This document shows, piece by piece, positions 45,796 to 57,039 of a DNA stretch of 64,000 nucleotides. The notes beneath the pieces were generated by a model that searched no databases, was not told where the DNA came from, and saw only the letters and a program-made list of their open reading frames with translations. The stretch comes from Sipunculus nudus (Eukaryota; Annelida; Sipuncula; Golfingiida; Sipunculidae): positions 42,746,659 to 42,810,658 of the forward strand of contig CM049313.1 of NCBI GenBank assembly GCA_026874595.1, given 5' to 3'. Numbering within the stretch: position 1 is the stretch's first letter; the number at the start of each line of letters is the position of its first letter. The translations under genes and the position numbers were made by a program.

Positions 45796-47311
45796 CCGTA
45801 AAATCTCCACTTAAAACCGCACTTCCGATTAAAACCGCACCCAGACTTCGCCGAAATTCCAGGTGAGACACCGCAAGAGGCTCAAATACTAAGAACCCCC
45901 CTTTAAAACCGCACCAACTTTTGCTACGGAATGATTTGACAAAAGACACAATCAAGCTATCATCTAGAAATGAACAGGCGTAGTTTGCGACTCGGCCATT
46001 CCTGTCCACATTAAAATTCCTTGGGCATTTTATTTAAACACATCATAACACTTTTTTTTGCAGGGTCACTCAAGCATGAAGTTTGGGAAGACGTAAGGGC
46101 CGATGAACCTCTGCCTGTTTATACAGATTTTATATTCCGTGCCGTATTCTTGTTTACTACCCATGTCATTATATTTTGGAAAAAAAATATTCTGCTGATC
46201 CATTTCAAGTCACTGTATATTTTAATTCTAAAAGTAATATTTTGAAATCTTAATTTTTGATGAAAATTCCATTTTCTGGAATTACTCGGAAGATTCAAAT
46301 CATTTTCATACCGGTTACTTCGGTATTATCATCGTCACGTCGTACGTTGACATCGCTCCATGTCACAATTTGCTGGTGCGTTTGAAAACATCGCTGGTCT
46401 ACTTAACTAAATATCAAAGTAACTGAAGTTACCTTGTCAAAATAAGCACGTATAGGAAACATGACGCTTGAAAACGAGTGATTTTAAGGTAAAATTAAAG
46501 TGGCCAGTCCGGGTAAGCAAGTTTTTTCCTGAAGAAAGTTTCCGTGTGGGGAGCCATTTTGTCAAGGCAGTGTTCGCGCAAGGCACGATGGGACGAAATA
46601 GGTGGCTGTTCTGTTTACCACCCACAGCGTACAGCCGTTCAAAATATTCTTGGCAGAATACCAGGGCGTTTCAGCACATGGCGGCACTCAAACTTGATTT
46701 TAAAACGATCGTCTGCCATTGTGTGACTCTTTACGATGTCAGCCTTTTATTCATTTTACGTTTGAAACAAATAATCATTGCTAAATAATGCCGCAAATGG
46801 GTTTAAAGTAGGCTTTTATTTCAATTTTGCTTGACCATGCCTTGTTATGGGTTCATAACTGAAATGAGATGAGTATGGAGCCCGGGTCACCTGGTGTGTA
46901 ATTCTCAGCCTTGCACCAAGGCAAGACCATGCCCAACGAAGTGGGCCGCTGTGTGTTACAGCAGGGTTGTTGTAAACGTATTATTTGGTGACAATTACCA
47001 AGATTTTATAACAAGTTATATATCACACGAAAACTAATCAGCAATATTTAATCTATAAATAATAATAATCTAACAAATAATCGTAAATAACACATTTACA
47101 CACGGCTGCCATGCATGCGAGACTGCTGCTAAGAACGGCCTTCGAAAGTTGCGATATTATCACCCACTAGCCGGCCCAAAAACGATGTCTGTCAGGAAGA
47201 TATTCAGGAAACCCTTCTAGTATAAACCGCACAGTGCTTTCAGGAAATCAACCCGATTTAAAAATTTTGAATTTCTTGATTAAACCGCGGTTTTAAGTGG
47301 AGATTTTACGG
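45796..47311. mobile_element. TIR transposon, complete 1.5-kb non-autonomous copy
   Basis: The ends are perfect inverted repeats of about 25 bp (CCGTAAAATCTCCACTTAAA at left; its complement ends at 47311) flanked by TA at 45794-45795 and 47312-47313. TTAAAACCGCAC-type words occur three times near the left end (about 45812, 45830, 45904), like subterminal transposase-binding repeats. A TA duplication and such repeats suggest the Tc1/mariner-pogo group. No intact transposase; the 60-106-codon frames inside are unconvincing. A second copy begins at 63254. Confidence 0.88.
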
Positions 47312-47635
47312 TACTTATAACACCAGATTTTAGGAACAAGGAAAGCAACTGATGCAAGTTTTCAGGCTAGTTACTGTAGCAGTAAATATTCTGTTTTTAG
47401 GCCCTGAAGAACTCTGATATATAAAATATGTAGACTTCTGATGATAGTACTGTGTATGAATTTGTGATTTCCACAGGGCGACTTTTATTTTAAAATTTGA
47501 AGGAAATGATTTTAATCTCTAAATGCTTGACAGGATGTGTCATAAAAATCTTTAAAAAATTGGTGTTTTAAATTAACGTTATATTCAACTACAGTTTTTT
47601 TACTGTGATACATTTTTTTTTGTCATATTTTGTAG

Positions 47636-47782
47636 CTTTCATGGGGCAATATTCATGATGGAGTCAAGTGTGAGCCATGCTGGTCTCACCCAAGATGTCT
47701 CTCAGATATTCTTCACAAATCTCCAACTCCTTGGGTTTGATGCCACAAATGCTGAGAAAAAATACCACATCCCTTTCAATAG
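47636..47782 (+). CDS. HAUS6: HAUS6-like augmin subunit, first coding exon
   Basis: HAUS6 is a subunit of the eight-protein augmin complex, which recruits gamma-tubulin to spindle microtubules for branching nucleation. The exon starts after a T-rich acceptor (tgtcatattttgtag). The start ATG is at 47655; a second ATG follows directly. The 42 complete codons include QIFFTNLQLLGFD and AEKKYHIPFNR. The donor is ag|gtgatt after phase 2. The next exon continues in phase with EMFKLPNKNGFEVVIHFLF, giving the N-terminal pattern (F..NLQ.LGFD...F......N..GF..V.HFLF..L) I associate with HAUS6. An upstream acceptor implies a 5' untranslated exon. Earlier in-frame sequence back to the acceptor is open, so a slightly longer N-terminus is possible. 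Confidence 0.7.
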
Positions 47783-47890
47783 GTGATTTTGTTTTCTACG
47801 ACAACCTCTGCATTAAGATGTTTGAGTGATTCTGTGTAGTTTCTGTGTAGCTAAATAATCACTTGACATTATCTGAAATAAGACATTATT

Positions 47891-48203
47891 AGCTCAGCTG
47901 ACTAAAAGTCATCTGAGCTAAAGTCGTGGTCCATGTCTCTTGTCTGTCCGTCCATCCATTAGACTGGCACTTTTTGAAACCAATAAGAGTTACAAATCCA
48001 AATTTGGCATACTGTTAGATGTCCCAAAGATTTCCTACCAAACCAGAAAAATGTGTCACTGCGACTTTGTTCCTTTGAGAACTTAAGGAAAAACCTCTTT
48101 TTTTTATTTAAAACCCATTACACTTCAGGACTGCCTAATTTTTTTTATTAAAAACCCATTATACTTCAGGACTGCCTAATATCAAAACCAATCATCTGTT
48201 TTT
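47891..48203 (+). mobile_element. Truncated E-family element (E3)
   Basis: The leader hairpin agctcagctg...gtcatctgagct is at 47891-47919. It is followed by core text (caatttggcata-like, ttagatgtccc, aaggaaaaacctc) and ends where E4's leader starts. A 60-bp internal duplication (aaaacccattacacttcagg / aaaacccattatacttcagg) lies at about 48110-48185. E4 may have inserted into or recombined with it. Confidence 0.6.
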
Positions 48204-48310
48204 AGCTCAGCTGACTATAAGTCATCTGAGCTATAGTCGTGGTCCTTTGTCCGTCGTCCGTCTGGCCGTCCGGCCGTTAACAGGGCACGTTTTAAAACCG
48301 TTGGACCTAC

Positions 48311-49442
48311 AGAGTTTGCGAAAACTTGCAGTTGGCAGCAGGACAGTAGGTCCTGCTGCAGAGGGCTTATAGCCGGTCCTGCCAGATTTCTGCAGGACCT
48401 GCCACGAAGTATATTATTGGATATTTTAATGCCCAATTATATTTTTCTATGATTAAAAATTATCATTAATAACTTGTGTCAAGAGAATTATTCATATAAT
48501 ACTGAGAAGTATAAATACAAATTAACATCTCTAATATATTCAAAGGGGAAATGTATGGAAATTAAAAAAAAAATTGAAATTTTATTTGCTCAGAGGATCA
48601 ATGGGTAAATGGTGAAAATGCCTGGGTATTTAATTTATAATGGACAGTCAGTGAGTGTCAATACAAAAAATAAGGCTTGTATCAGTTAAATCTTTTATTG
48701 CATTTCCGATCGGTTTAAACTTAAAATGTTGTTTTGTAACCATGACGTTTTGTACAATCAAATTCGCCCCCTGATGTCCTGATCGCAACGCATGCAGCAC
48801 ACGTTGATTTAGGAACGACCTCTGGCGGGACAGTGGGGCACTATATTCTAAGACACCGCGCACGTCGTGTGAAATTTCTCATGCAGATAGTTCCCATCTG
48901 AGGGTCCGTTCATAAATTTTTTGACACACAAGTATACAGAACTTGCGAAATATGGTTGATTATCTCATTTCAACTTAAAAATAATTTAGGCTCCTGGCCC
49001 CGTTGACAAGAAGTCGCGAAAACGTTTGGGGCGAAACGGAACGTTTGACGCTGCGAATTGGCATCTTGCGAAATGTCTGAGAACCAAATTATCCAATAAT
49101 AGCGTCTGTTGTTTAGACTGACGGACTGAATGACTCATACGTAACTCTTATGGCAATTTTGATTGGCTGCGATTTTATCTTTTCAAAGAAATTAAATGCA
49201 CAGGCGAATCACGGCCATCTGTATTCTGCCTTAGCTTTGCCATCGAATTTGTGACAACAAATGCACATGGAGCAGTTTACGCAGTGACAGTAAAGCAAAT
49301 TAAGGAAAGTTAGTCTCCAATTCGAATAATATGTAATGCTGGGAAACAGACGGACACCAGGTCCGGCTGGATTAGAGATTTTATCGGACCCGCACGTTTT
49401 CAGCCGGTCAGGTCCGCAGGACCGACGGATTTCGCATACTCT
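48311..49442. mobile_element. hAT-like element with exact 8-bp target duplication
   Basis: The ends AGAGTTTGCGAAA and TTTCGCATACTCT are inverted repeats with one mismatch. GGACCTAC is directly repeated at 48303-48310 and 49443-49450. The target phrase (gacctac/gaatcca) is intact in relatives at about 41946 and 52769, confirming the empty site. 1132 bp, without transposase. It includes a GGTCCTGC-rich stretch near its left end. Confidence 0.85.
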
Positions 49443-50375
49443 GGACCTACGAATCCAAAATTCTGCATACCAATAGATGTCCCCAAAATCTCCTACCATA
49501 CCAAAAATTGGGTCATTAGGACTTCGTTCCTTAGAGATATTAAGGAAAAACCTCCGTTTTCGATAAAAAAGCCATTGTTACACTTCAAAGCTGCCTAATA
49601 TCAAAACCACTGATCTGTTTTTGATCATATTTAGTATTCATATTTTTCCATACATTTTCTGTGCACATACCAAAAATTAGGTTAGTATTGGGTGTTATTT
49701 TGACGTTATGGGCCCAAATATAATGCAGTTTCTTAAAAATCAGGAAATATATTTGCTCATTTAACATGAGAATTGCTGAGGCTGGAGACTTTTTTTCAGG
49801 AATATAACTTTATTTAATCAAGATTCAATTGTTTACCCAAAATTAGATCTGAATTTTGCAAATTTTTCAAATTATTAGCATAAATAAAAAATCAGTACCT
49901 TAAATTTTGTCCAACTTTGGCAATGGCACGATTTTTCCCTGTAGGCACTGTTGATTTAATTTTCACAGCATATATACATAAGGATTTAATCTTTTAAAAT
50001 CTGAAATTTCAAAGGAATTGTTTGAAAAGAGTAGCTTTTATTCAAGTTTTCATACACCATGTCAAGTGTTGTTTACATCTGGCCCACCTAGTAATACAGT
50101 CTTCACTTGCATTATGTAACCCACCCCAGGCAGCTTGCCTTGGCTTAGCTTCGCCACTACTAGCAGGCTTCCCCTCTGCCCTGCACTCCCACCCCCCCAG
50201 CTGGTGCATAAACTAGATGAATGTTATAATTTTCTGTATTTTATTTTATTTTTGGCTATGCTACATTTTAGATTTTGTATTGTACCACCAGGGTTACAAT
50301 GATTAAAGTGCACATTTAATTGTGTCCACAAAGTGATGTATTGCTATGAAAGTTTGGATGTTCATCAGAGTGCTC

Positions 50376-50927
50376 ATTAAAGATTTTAATTTGTTTGACT
50401 TATAACTCATGGTTGTATCAGTTGTTACATGATACTGGCTAAATAATCAAAATTCATATTGCTGATCCTTTATTTCAGTTCATGAAATTAAAGATTCCCA
50501 ACTCCAGTTTGCTCTTGGTATAATATATTGGGTGTTTTGATCCTTGGATTAATTTTAACACATGTATTAGTTTCATGGTTGAGAATACTTTTCTTTTTTC
50601 CTGATACCATTTAAAAAAATAAAAATATTTAAATTTTTCCTGTTGGTGCTGTGGATTTAATTTTCACAGCATGTACACAATAGCATTTCATCTGTTAAAA
50701 TCTGAAATTTGAAACTAATTGATCAAAAACTGTAGATTTTATTCAAGTTTCCAGGTACCAAGTCTTCATTGTTTACATCAGGTCAGTACTATAAATGCAG
50801 TGTACTGGGCAGTTACATAACACCTTCAGGTCTGACTTACTGCCACTGTGAGTGTCTGGGTCAGGCAGTAATTACCAGAGAGCCTCTCTTTCTCTCTCTT
50901 TCTCTTTCTCTCTCTTTGGCAGTCCAG

Positions 50928-50967
<40 letters not shown>

Positions 50968-50994
50968 GTCTCTCTTTCTCTCTCTCTCTCCTCT

Positions 50995-51058
<64 letters not shown>

Positions 51059-52430
51059 CCTTATTGCCTCCCTTCCTCCCTCCATCCCATTCTGTTGACA
51101 GGTACTATAAACTAGATACATTAGCTATAAATGTTGATGCAATTTAGAAATGTGAAATATTCACAATCACATGTATGTTATACTGTAAATTTATAGTAAC
51201 ATTCATAAACCTGGATAAAAATTATGTAATGAAAAAAAGGAATAAATGCAAATATTGTTAATTTTTTATTGGCTCAGTAGAATGGGGAGAAAAATGATTT
51301 GCTTTGTTTCTCAATCTTTCTGTCTGTTTTAAATATTTAATGTTCATGAATAAACTTTTTTTTATAAGCACTGTTGAATTAAATTTCATATCCTGTATGT
51401 ATATGCAAGGGTGTTGTAACTCTCACCATCCCCTTCTTCATCCCACTGAGACTTTGCTCCTTGGCACTGTGAACAATAGTTCTATGGCTATAGCATAAAA
51501 TTTAATAATTAAAGAAAATATCTACAGAGAGACAGAGGCATTGTAACTCTGATCATAACACAACACCCCCCTCCCCATCAAGTCATTACACCTGTGGAGT
51601 CGGGACATTATGGCAACTGTATACATATCATAAAATTGATAAAAAAAGGTTTACCAAATAAATTGGATCTCATCAGACAAATGTGTAAACTGTTGAACTG
51701 TCAACAGCTTATAAAAAATGTAACCAATGGAAAGGCATGGTCAGATCTCAAATATTATTTGCAACATTTTCTTCAATCATATAAACCAACCATGGCCCAG
51801 ATTACCTCTTCCTCTCAAACATTATCTACATTTCATCATATTTTTAATATTTTAACCTTCTAGGTGGTTCAGTAATGTTGACCATTTGTCCATAGGTACC
51901 TATGTACATGCCAGAAATTATGTCAGTATTGTGTAATATGTAGACATGAGGGTCATCAAAATAATGTACCTTGTCAAGACCGATCTTGTCAAGATATCAT
52001 GTCATACAGTCACAAATTCATAAATCCCCTTATCAGCATAGTTAATCATAACCTTGTATCTGTCAAATTGAAAGCTTGCAGTTTTCCATACACCATAGAT
52101 CCTTCAACAAATAGCCTTATCATCATTATACCACTGCTTAGTATACTGTCATTGCATTCATATTTGCTCAAATAAATTGTTTTTTTTTTTTCGACCCCTC
52201 CCAAATAAATAAAAAATAAACCACTATATTTTACTCCATATTAATCCATCAGTCAGATTATTTCATATATCATTTACTCACATATTATATTATATTCCTT
52301 TATAAAAGCCCAACATGATCATGACATTCATAAGCTTTTTCTACTCAATATAGTACAACAATGGTGATACATTTATAGTCCAATCATGATCAGCTGAGCG
52401 CCTTGACCCATGGGTCCCTAGTTCTTCATA
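50376..52430 (+). repeat. Recent 2-kb duplicate (partner at 58736-60797)
   Basis: The two stretches align almost base for base. Shared text includes taactcatggttgtatcagt, caccttcaggtctga, the (CT)n tract, catatcctgtatgtatatgc, and attggatctcatcagacaaa. Differences are scattered single bases and microsatellite or poly-C length. The 60-90-codon frames inside are shared only because the DNA is shared; two of them lie in (CT)n. Confidence 0.9.
50881..51054. repeat. (CT)n microsatellite
   Basis: A long TC-rich tract with interruptions, responsible for serine-leucine and arginine-glutamate frames on the two strands. Confidence 0.97.
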
Positions 52431-52661
52431 TTTACCATAAATATTCCCCAATATAGTATCTATCTACATGTCAGAAATAAGTCAGTATTACTTCACAAAA
52501 GTTATGGGCCCAAATATAATGCACTTTGTAAAAAATCAGGAAAGATATTTACTCACTTAACTTGATGAGTGTTGAAGCTAGAGACTTTTCTTTCAGGTAA
52601 ATAAATTTTTAATCAAGATTCATTTGCATACCCAAAATTAGATCTGAATTTTGTAATTTTT
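52425..52661 (+). repeat. Satellite-like unit of the E family
   Basis: ggcccaaatataatgcactt, aaaatcaggaaagatattta and ttagatctgaatttt match the other E-family units. It ends exactly at the next leader (52662), the same junction seen at 39041. Confidence 0.7.
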
Positions 52662-55594
52662 AGCTCAGCTGACTTATAAGTCATCTGAGCTATAGTGGTG
52701 GTCCATTGTCCGTCGTGCCGTCTGTCCGTCCATCCGTCCGTCCGTAGATGTGGCACATTTTCAAACTGTAAGACTTAGGAATCCAAAATTTGGCATAATG
52801 TTAGATGTCCCCAAGATCTCCTACCAAGCCAAAAATTGGGTCTTTGCTACTTTGTTCCTTTGAGAAATTAAGGAGAAACCTCAATTTTTTATTAAAAACC
52901 TATTTTCACACTTCAAAACTTCACAGACCTGCCAACCGTTACGTAAAATCGTAATTGTTACAAAATGACCCCTATCACTACGATTGTACGATTTACTGGC
53001 AGCTTACTAGGATTTCTGACGATATATGTGAATGCTTTGTGAAAATGTTTCTTTGGTCTTAATTCCTGTAAAATTTAAATTGTATTGCGTACAAAATTGT
53101 ATACCTCAAACTGCTCGTTCAGATTGTATCCGTAAACCAATAATTTACAAGTATAAATCTCTAAATCAAACAGGGCCTTGTTAATTTTATAAACAAGAGG
53201 AAAAGGCCAGTGGATGACTGAGTTTAATACATATTCATGAGGTCAGAGTTGACTTTTCCAGAAGACTGTTCACGTGCATATTGTTCCAGTGATTTTCACA
53301 TGACTCAACAAGGATCCGGTTAGGCCGCGTTCTGGGGATTTTTGCAAGAATTTACCGTTAATCTGCATGAAAAGCGTTCGAACAATGAAACATTTAACTG
53401 CAGCGAAATATATTTTTCTGGCGGGATTGGACTTTACATTTTAAAGAAGGGCCGAGCTCCAGTGAATAACCAATTTGTGTGCAAATGTACCCAGTTCGTA
53501 CCCTCATGATACGGCTTGTCATTGGCTGCACTGACCTGTATCATTTCAACTCATTTGCATTAGCCAGGGAACAGAAAATGAATATTGCCGACTATTGCCG
53601 TACATAAAAGCAAGCTGTTAATTATAATATATTAGTTATCAGGGTTTGGCTCATTGGGTATTGCTCCATGACACACGCATTCATAATTATGTTCACATCC
53701 AAATATGGCATAAATCTGGCGTTCAGGCCCTGTCGGTGGATTACGATCTCTCACATGGTCTAATTGATGAATGAATTTTACAACTGTGTATATGTCACTG
53801 ACTTTCCCGCTGAATAAAGATTAGAAGCTGACTGTCAGTGCAGTGTCAGCCGTTACCGACCAGTGTTTCCAAGAAGCGTCTAAATGTCACTTGAAATTTT
53901 TAGGCACAGATTGTGCAGATTGTATCCATGAGGGGACATTATTGTTAACAGCAGCACACCTCAGAGCAAGTTGCAAGAGCCAAGCAAGAGTACTAGCAGG
54001 GGTTGAAGCAATGATGTGTATTAAATGTATAAAGGTTTTTATACAACTTAATTACTATAGCCCTTGTCTGCACCACCCCCCCCCCCCCCCCCACCACCAC
54101 CTGGCCTCCAGATCCCCTTCCTTGCGATAACAATAACTTTCATACATGGGACCTATAATTTATGCATTTATTTTTAGAGGATACGTTTTAATTATCTCGC
54201 GATTTTTCGGCTGGGACCATATCCTCGCTGTCAGTGGTTACCGTTACTATTTTCCCTCCACTGAGGTTGGCAGGTCTGCACTCATCTGTTTTTCCACATA
54301 TATGCCATAAATATTCCTCTTTATAGTTCCTATGTACATGCCAGAAATTAGTTCTATATTTTATAATTTAAAAAAGTTATGGGCTCAAACATAATGCATT
54401 TTGTAAAAAATCAGTAAAGATATTTGATTACTTAACACAAAACATGTTAAAACTAAGGACTTTTTTTCCAGTGATATAATTTTAATTAATCAAAATTAAA
54501 TTGAATGCCCAAAATTAGATCAAAATCTTTTAAATCATTAAAATATTAGCAAAAATAAAAAATTGGTACCTTAAATTTTGCCCAACTTTGGCCACGGCAC
54601 GTTTTTTTCCTGTAAGCACTTTGGATATAATTTTCACAGCATGTGCACATAAGGATTTAATCTGTTAAATCTGAAATTTGAAAATAAAAGCTGCAAAATT
54701 AGGCTAGTTATTGAATTTTTTTGGAGGCTTATGTTGTATTCCCTTACATTGTCAAGCATTCCACAATTTTTTCACTGTAGGTCATTCAGTGCAGTTCTCT
54801 ATGCTCCCCAGGCTGTTGGCATAATGTTATGCAATCCCATCACTAGGGCAGGCCCTCTCTCCACTGAGTTGAGCTTGATCAGGCTCTCTGCAGTTAATAC
54901 CATACCACAGGGAGCCTTTTCTCAGCCTTTTTCAGCAACAAGTAGTAACAACGGAGACCCCTCCCCCCACCCACCCCTCAAATATTCAATACACAGGACT
55001 AAAAAAACAAGATGAATCTTATAATTTTTATGTTAAATAAATTCTTTTTGATGAGACTTGGACAATTTTGATTTTATTAAGAAAAAAAATTTCAGGAATT
55101 TAATTCTTATATTCAAATGTGATAAAGTATTAGGATCTAATGTAAGTGCTAACTGACAAGTTTTAAGAAGATATAAATACTTTGTAGCATTTCATTCATA
55201 TCTCTTAAAGTTGGCGGGGCCTAGGTGCGAATAACACTGTTAACTTAGTATTAAAATTAGGAATATTGGTCAAACTTTGTGGGATTAATTTTTTACTCAT
55301 ATGGCCATATATTTAACTTTTGAAAACTTAATTACCTTCACACATTATTTGTTTATGAAATATTACTTTTATATAACACTTACCGTAGGCCTATTTGTTC
55401 CCTTTGTGCATCACTAAATGGTTAAGCTCATATCCATTATTCTATAAATTACAGTTTCATTTTATTAGGGCCATTTTCTCATAGCTTTTCTAATGATAAT
55501 ATACATGAAAAACCAAAAGAAATAAAAATATTTTGCAGTTACTAATATTTTCCAAAATTCATCTGAGCGATGTGACCCATGGGTCCCTTGTTTT
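52662..55594 (+). mobile_element. E-family element with nested TIR insertion (E5)
   Basis: Leader hairpin at 52662-52691, GTCC/GTCT leader, core units at about 52760-52920 and 54290-54720. Right end catctgagcgatgtgaccca followed by tgggtcccttgtttt near 55560-55594. Interrupted by a 1.36-kb element at 52924-54278. Confidence 0.65.
52924..54278. mobile_element. TIR element with CAGACCTGCCAACC ends
   Basis: CAGACCTGCCAACC at the left end and its exact complement GGTTGGCAGGTCTG at the right end; further inward gttac recurs in mirror orientation. 1355 bp, no recognised transposase. A poly-C tract of about 15 lies at 54077-54092. The E-family text on either side is continuous except for a short deletion. 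Target duplication not clear, so superfamily undecided (hAT-like suspected). Confidence 0.75.
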
Positions 55595-56187
55595 AAGTTA
55601 TAAGCATTAGTATAAATTCAGTGCATTAAATTTAGTCAAAGTTTGACCATCGCATATTTTTTCCCCACATTTGATTTAATTTTCACAGCAGATACACATG
55701 TATAAGTAATGAATCTGTTAAATTCTTAAATTTTAAAATAATTTTGTAATTAAAGTTTCTTTCAGATGCTCTTTTTGGATTCATTTGCATTTCCAGGCTG
55801 CCCACTTCTGGTCACTACAGCCCTACCTAGGTAACCTTATCAGTGATACAACACTGGTCCAGCACCCCTGCTGTCACAGTCGTACAGTTATCCTCATGTC
55901 ACCTCCCCCCCCCCCCCCCCTTAATAATTGAAGTCTTTGCCTCATTGGTGATTGTGTTATAATACAGTCTGTAGGGTATGTACAGTGTTCCCAGTCATAT
56001 TTTTGCTCAAAAGAAAACCATCATTATTGATGGTTGAATCAGGTTTCTGAATAATACAATAATAGATATGTGTATGCTTTGTCCATATTCTGGTAATAGA
56101 GATATGTTAAAACTTTCAAGCAAGTTGATTCCTAGATAAAATTCACAATGTGTTACATCAAATATGTATTATTTTTTTTTATTTCAG

Positions 56188-56283
56188 GGAAATGTTTAAA
56201 CTGCCCAACAAGAATGGATTTGAAGTTGTGATTCACTTTCTGTTCAGCAAATTAAGTGCCAGCCAGTGCCAGGAGAGGTTCAG
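56188..56283 (+). CDS. HAUS6: HAUS6-like augmin subunit, second coding exon
   Basis: 96 bp between a strong acceptor (poly-T then atttcag) and a donor (ttcag|gtcagt). Both borders are in phase 2, so it joins the first exon without a frame break. It encodes EMFKLPNKNGFEVVIHFLF followed by SKLSASQCQERF. This corresponds to the stretch of HAUS6 before the conserved CWP(P) region, which would be expected in the next exon. I did not find that exon before the window's right edge, so the gene is partial here. Confidence 0.72.
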
Positions 56284-57039
56284 GTCAGTGTCTTGTATCA
56301 CTAAAAGTAAACAGTACTGACTGCCTCTGTATGATGTGGTTACGGCCAGCATGGTTCTTAATATCAATGAAAGAGGACCTATATGATTAAAGTACACTCC
56401 TCACGCAGTGGTTATACACTGCAGTGATCCCAGATCTCTTTTTGTGTAATAGCTGCCTCGTAAAGAAAAGTTCTCTTGGTCTGAACACTAGGGTGCGCAG
56501 AGCAAAGAATTATAATCAGACCAATTGGAGCATGGTATTGCATTGTGCATCCAGCTCCAAATTTTAAACATGAGGCACCGGCTTTTGTTTTACTTTCATG
56601 AACATCCAAACTTCAAAGAGGCCATGACAAACACAGGAAATCTGAGCACATGTATTTGCTTACTGCAATATCACCATTTTTATTAATCTGTTGAGAAACA
56701 TTTTTATGTTAACAGACTTATAGAAATAGCAAAGAAAGATTGAAAAGGCTTGTACTAGTCTTATTAATTAGACTGAACATAATCCATATCCAGTATCTAG
56801 TTTTGTACTGTGTCCATATTGGTGCTGCGTAAAACCCTGGGATCTTGGCCGGGAACTCGGAGGTCTTGGATAGAGGGAAAACATGTTGATTCAACATGCA
56901 GTGGGGTTATTAGGGCCCCCGCTTGAAAAGTGGTGCCCTGTAGTGATAGCTGTGTCAGTCCATCCATCCTTCCTTCCCCCATTAGTCAGTGACGCTATCT
57001 CAGGCGCGATATCTCAACAAGAACGTGCTTGATCTTTCT
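56284..57039. other. HAUS6 intron 2, 5' part; no gene seen
   Basis: No recognised repeat end or coding frame. Confidence 0.4.

Larger units (their letters stand above)
48204..52424 (+). mobile_element. E-family element with nested hAT-like insertion (E4)
   Basis: Leader hairpin at 48204-48232 and GTCC-rich leader (gtccgtcgtccgtctggccg). Core units at about 49450-50060 and 50640-50770. Right end gatcagctgagcgccttgac followed by ccatgggtccctagtt at 52389-52424. A 1.1-kb hAT-like element interrupts it at 48311-49442. The 3' two kilobases are nearly identical to the element ending at 60793. Confidence 0.7.
47783..56187 (+). other. HAUS6 intron 1 (8.4 kb), filled with repeats
   Basis: Bounded by gtgatt at 47783 and a T-rich acceptor (attttttttttatttcag) ending at 56187. 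It contains elements E3, E4 and E5 with two further transposons nested in them, and a long (CT)n tract. The remaining unassigned pieces (about 47783-47890 and 55595-56187) show nothing except a poly-C run at about 55904-55920. Confidence 0.65.

Noticed and set aside
45767-46009. An 80-codon minus-strand frame repeated at 63195-63467
   Set aside because: It reads through the inverted-repeat end of the TIR transposon. Its conservation reflects recent copying of the element.
47436-47460. CTGATGA word suggesting another hammerhead
   Set aside because: No GAAA segment or complementary stems follow at a suitable distance.
50769-51121. Open frames of 86-109 codons on both strands
   Set aside because: They are serine-leucine and arginine-glutamate runs created by the (CT)n tract. 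The same happens at 59121-59469 and 4472-4693.
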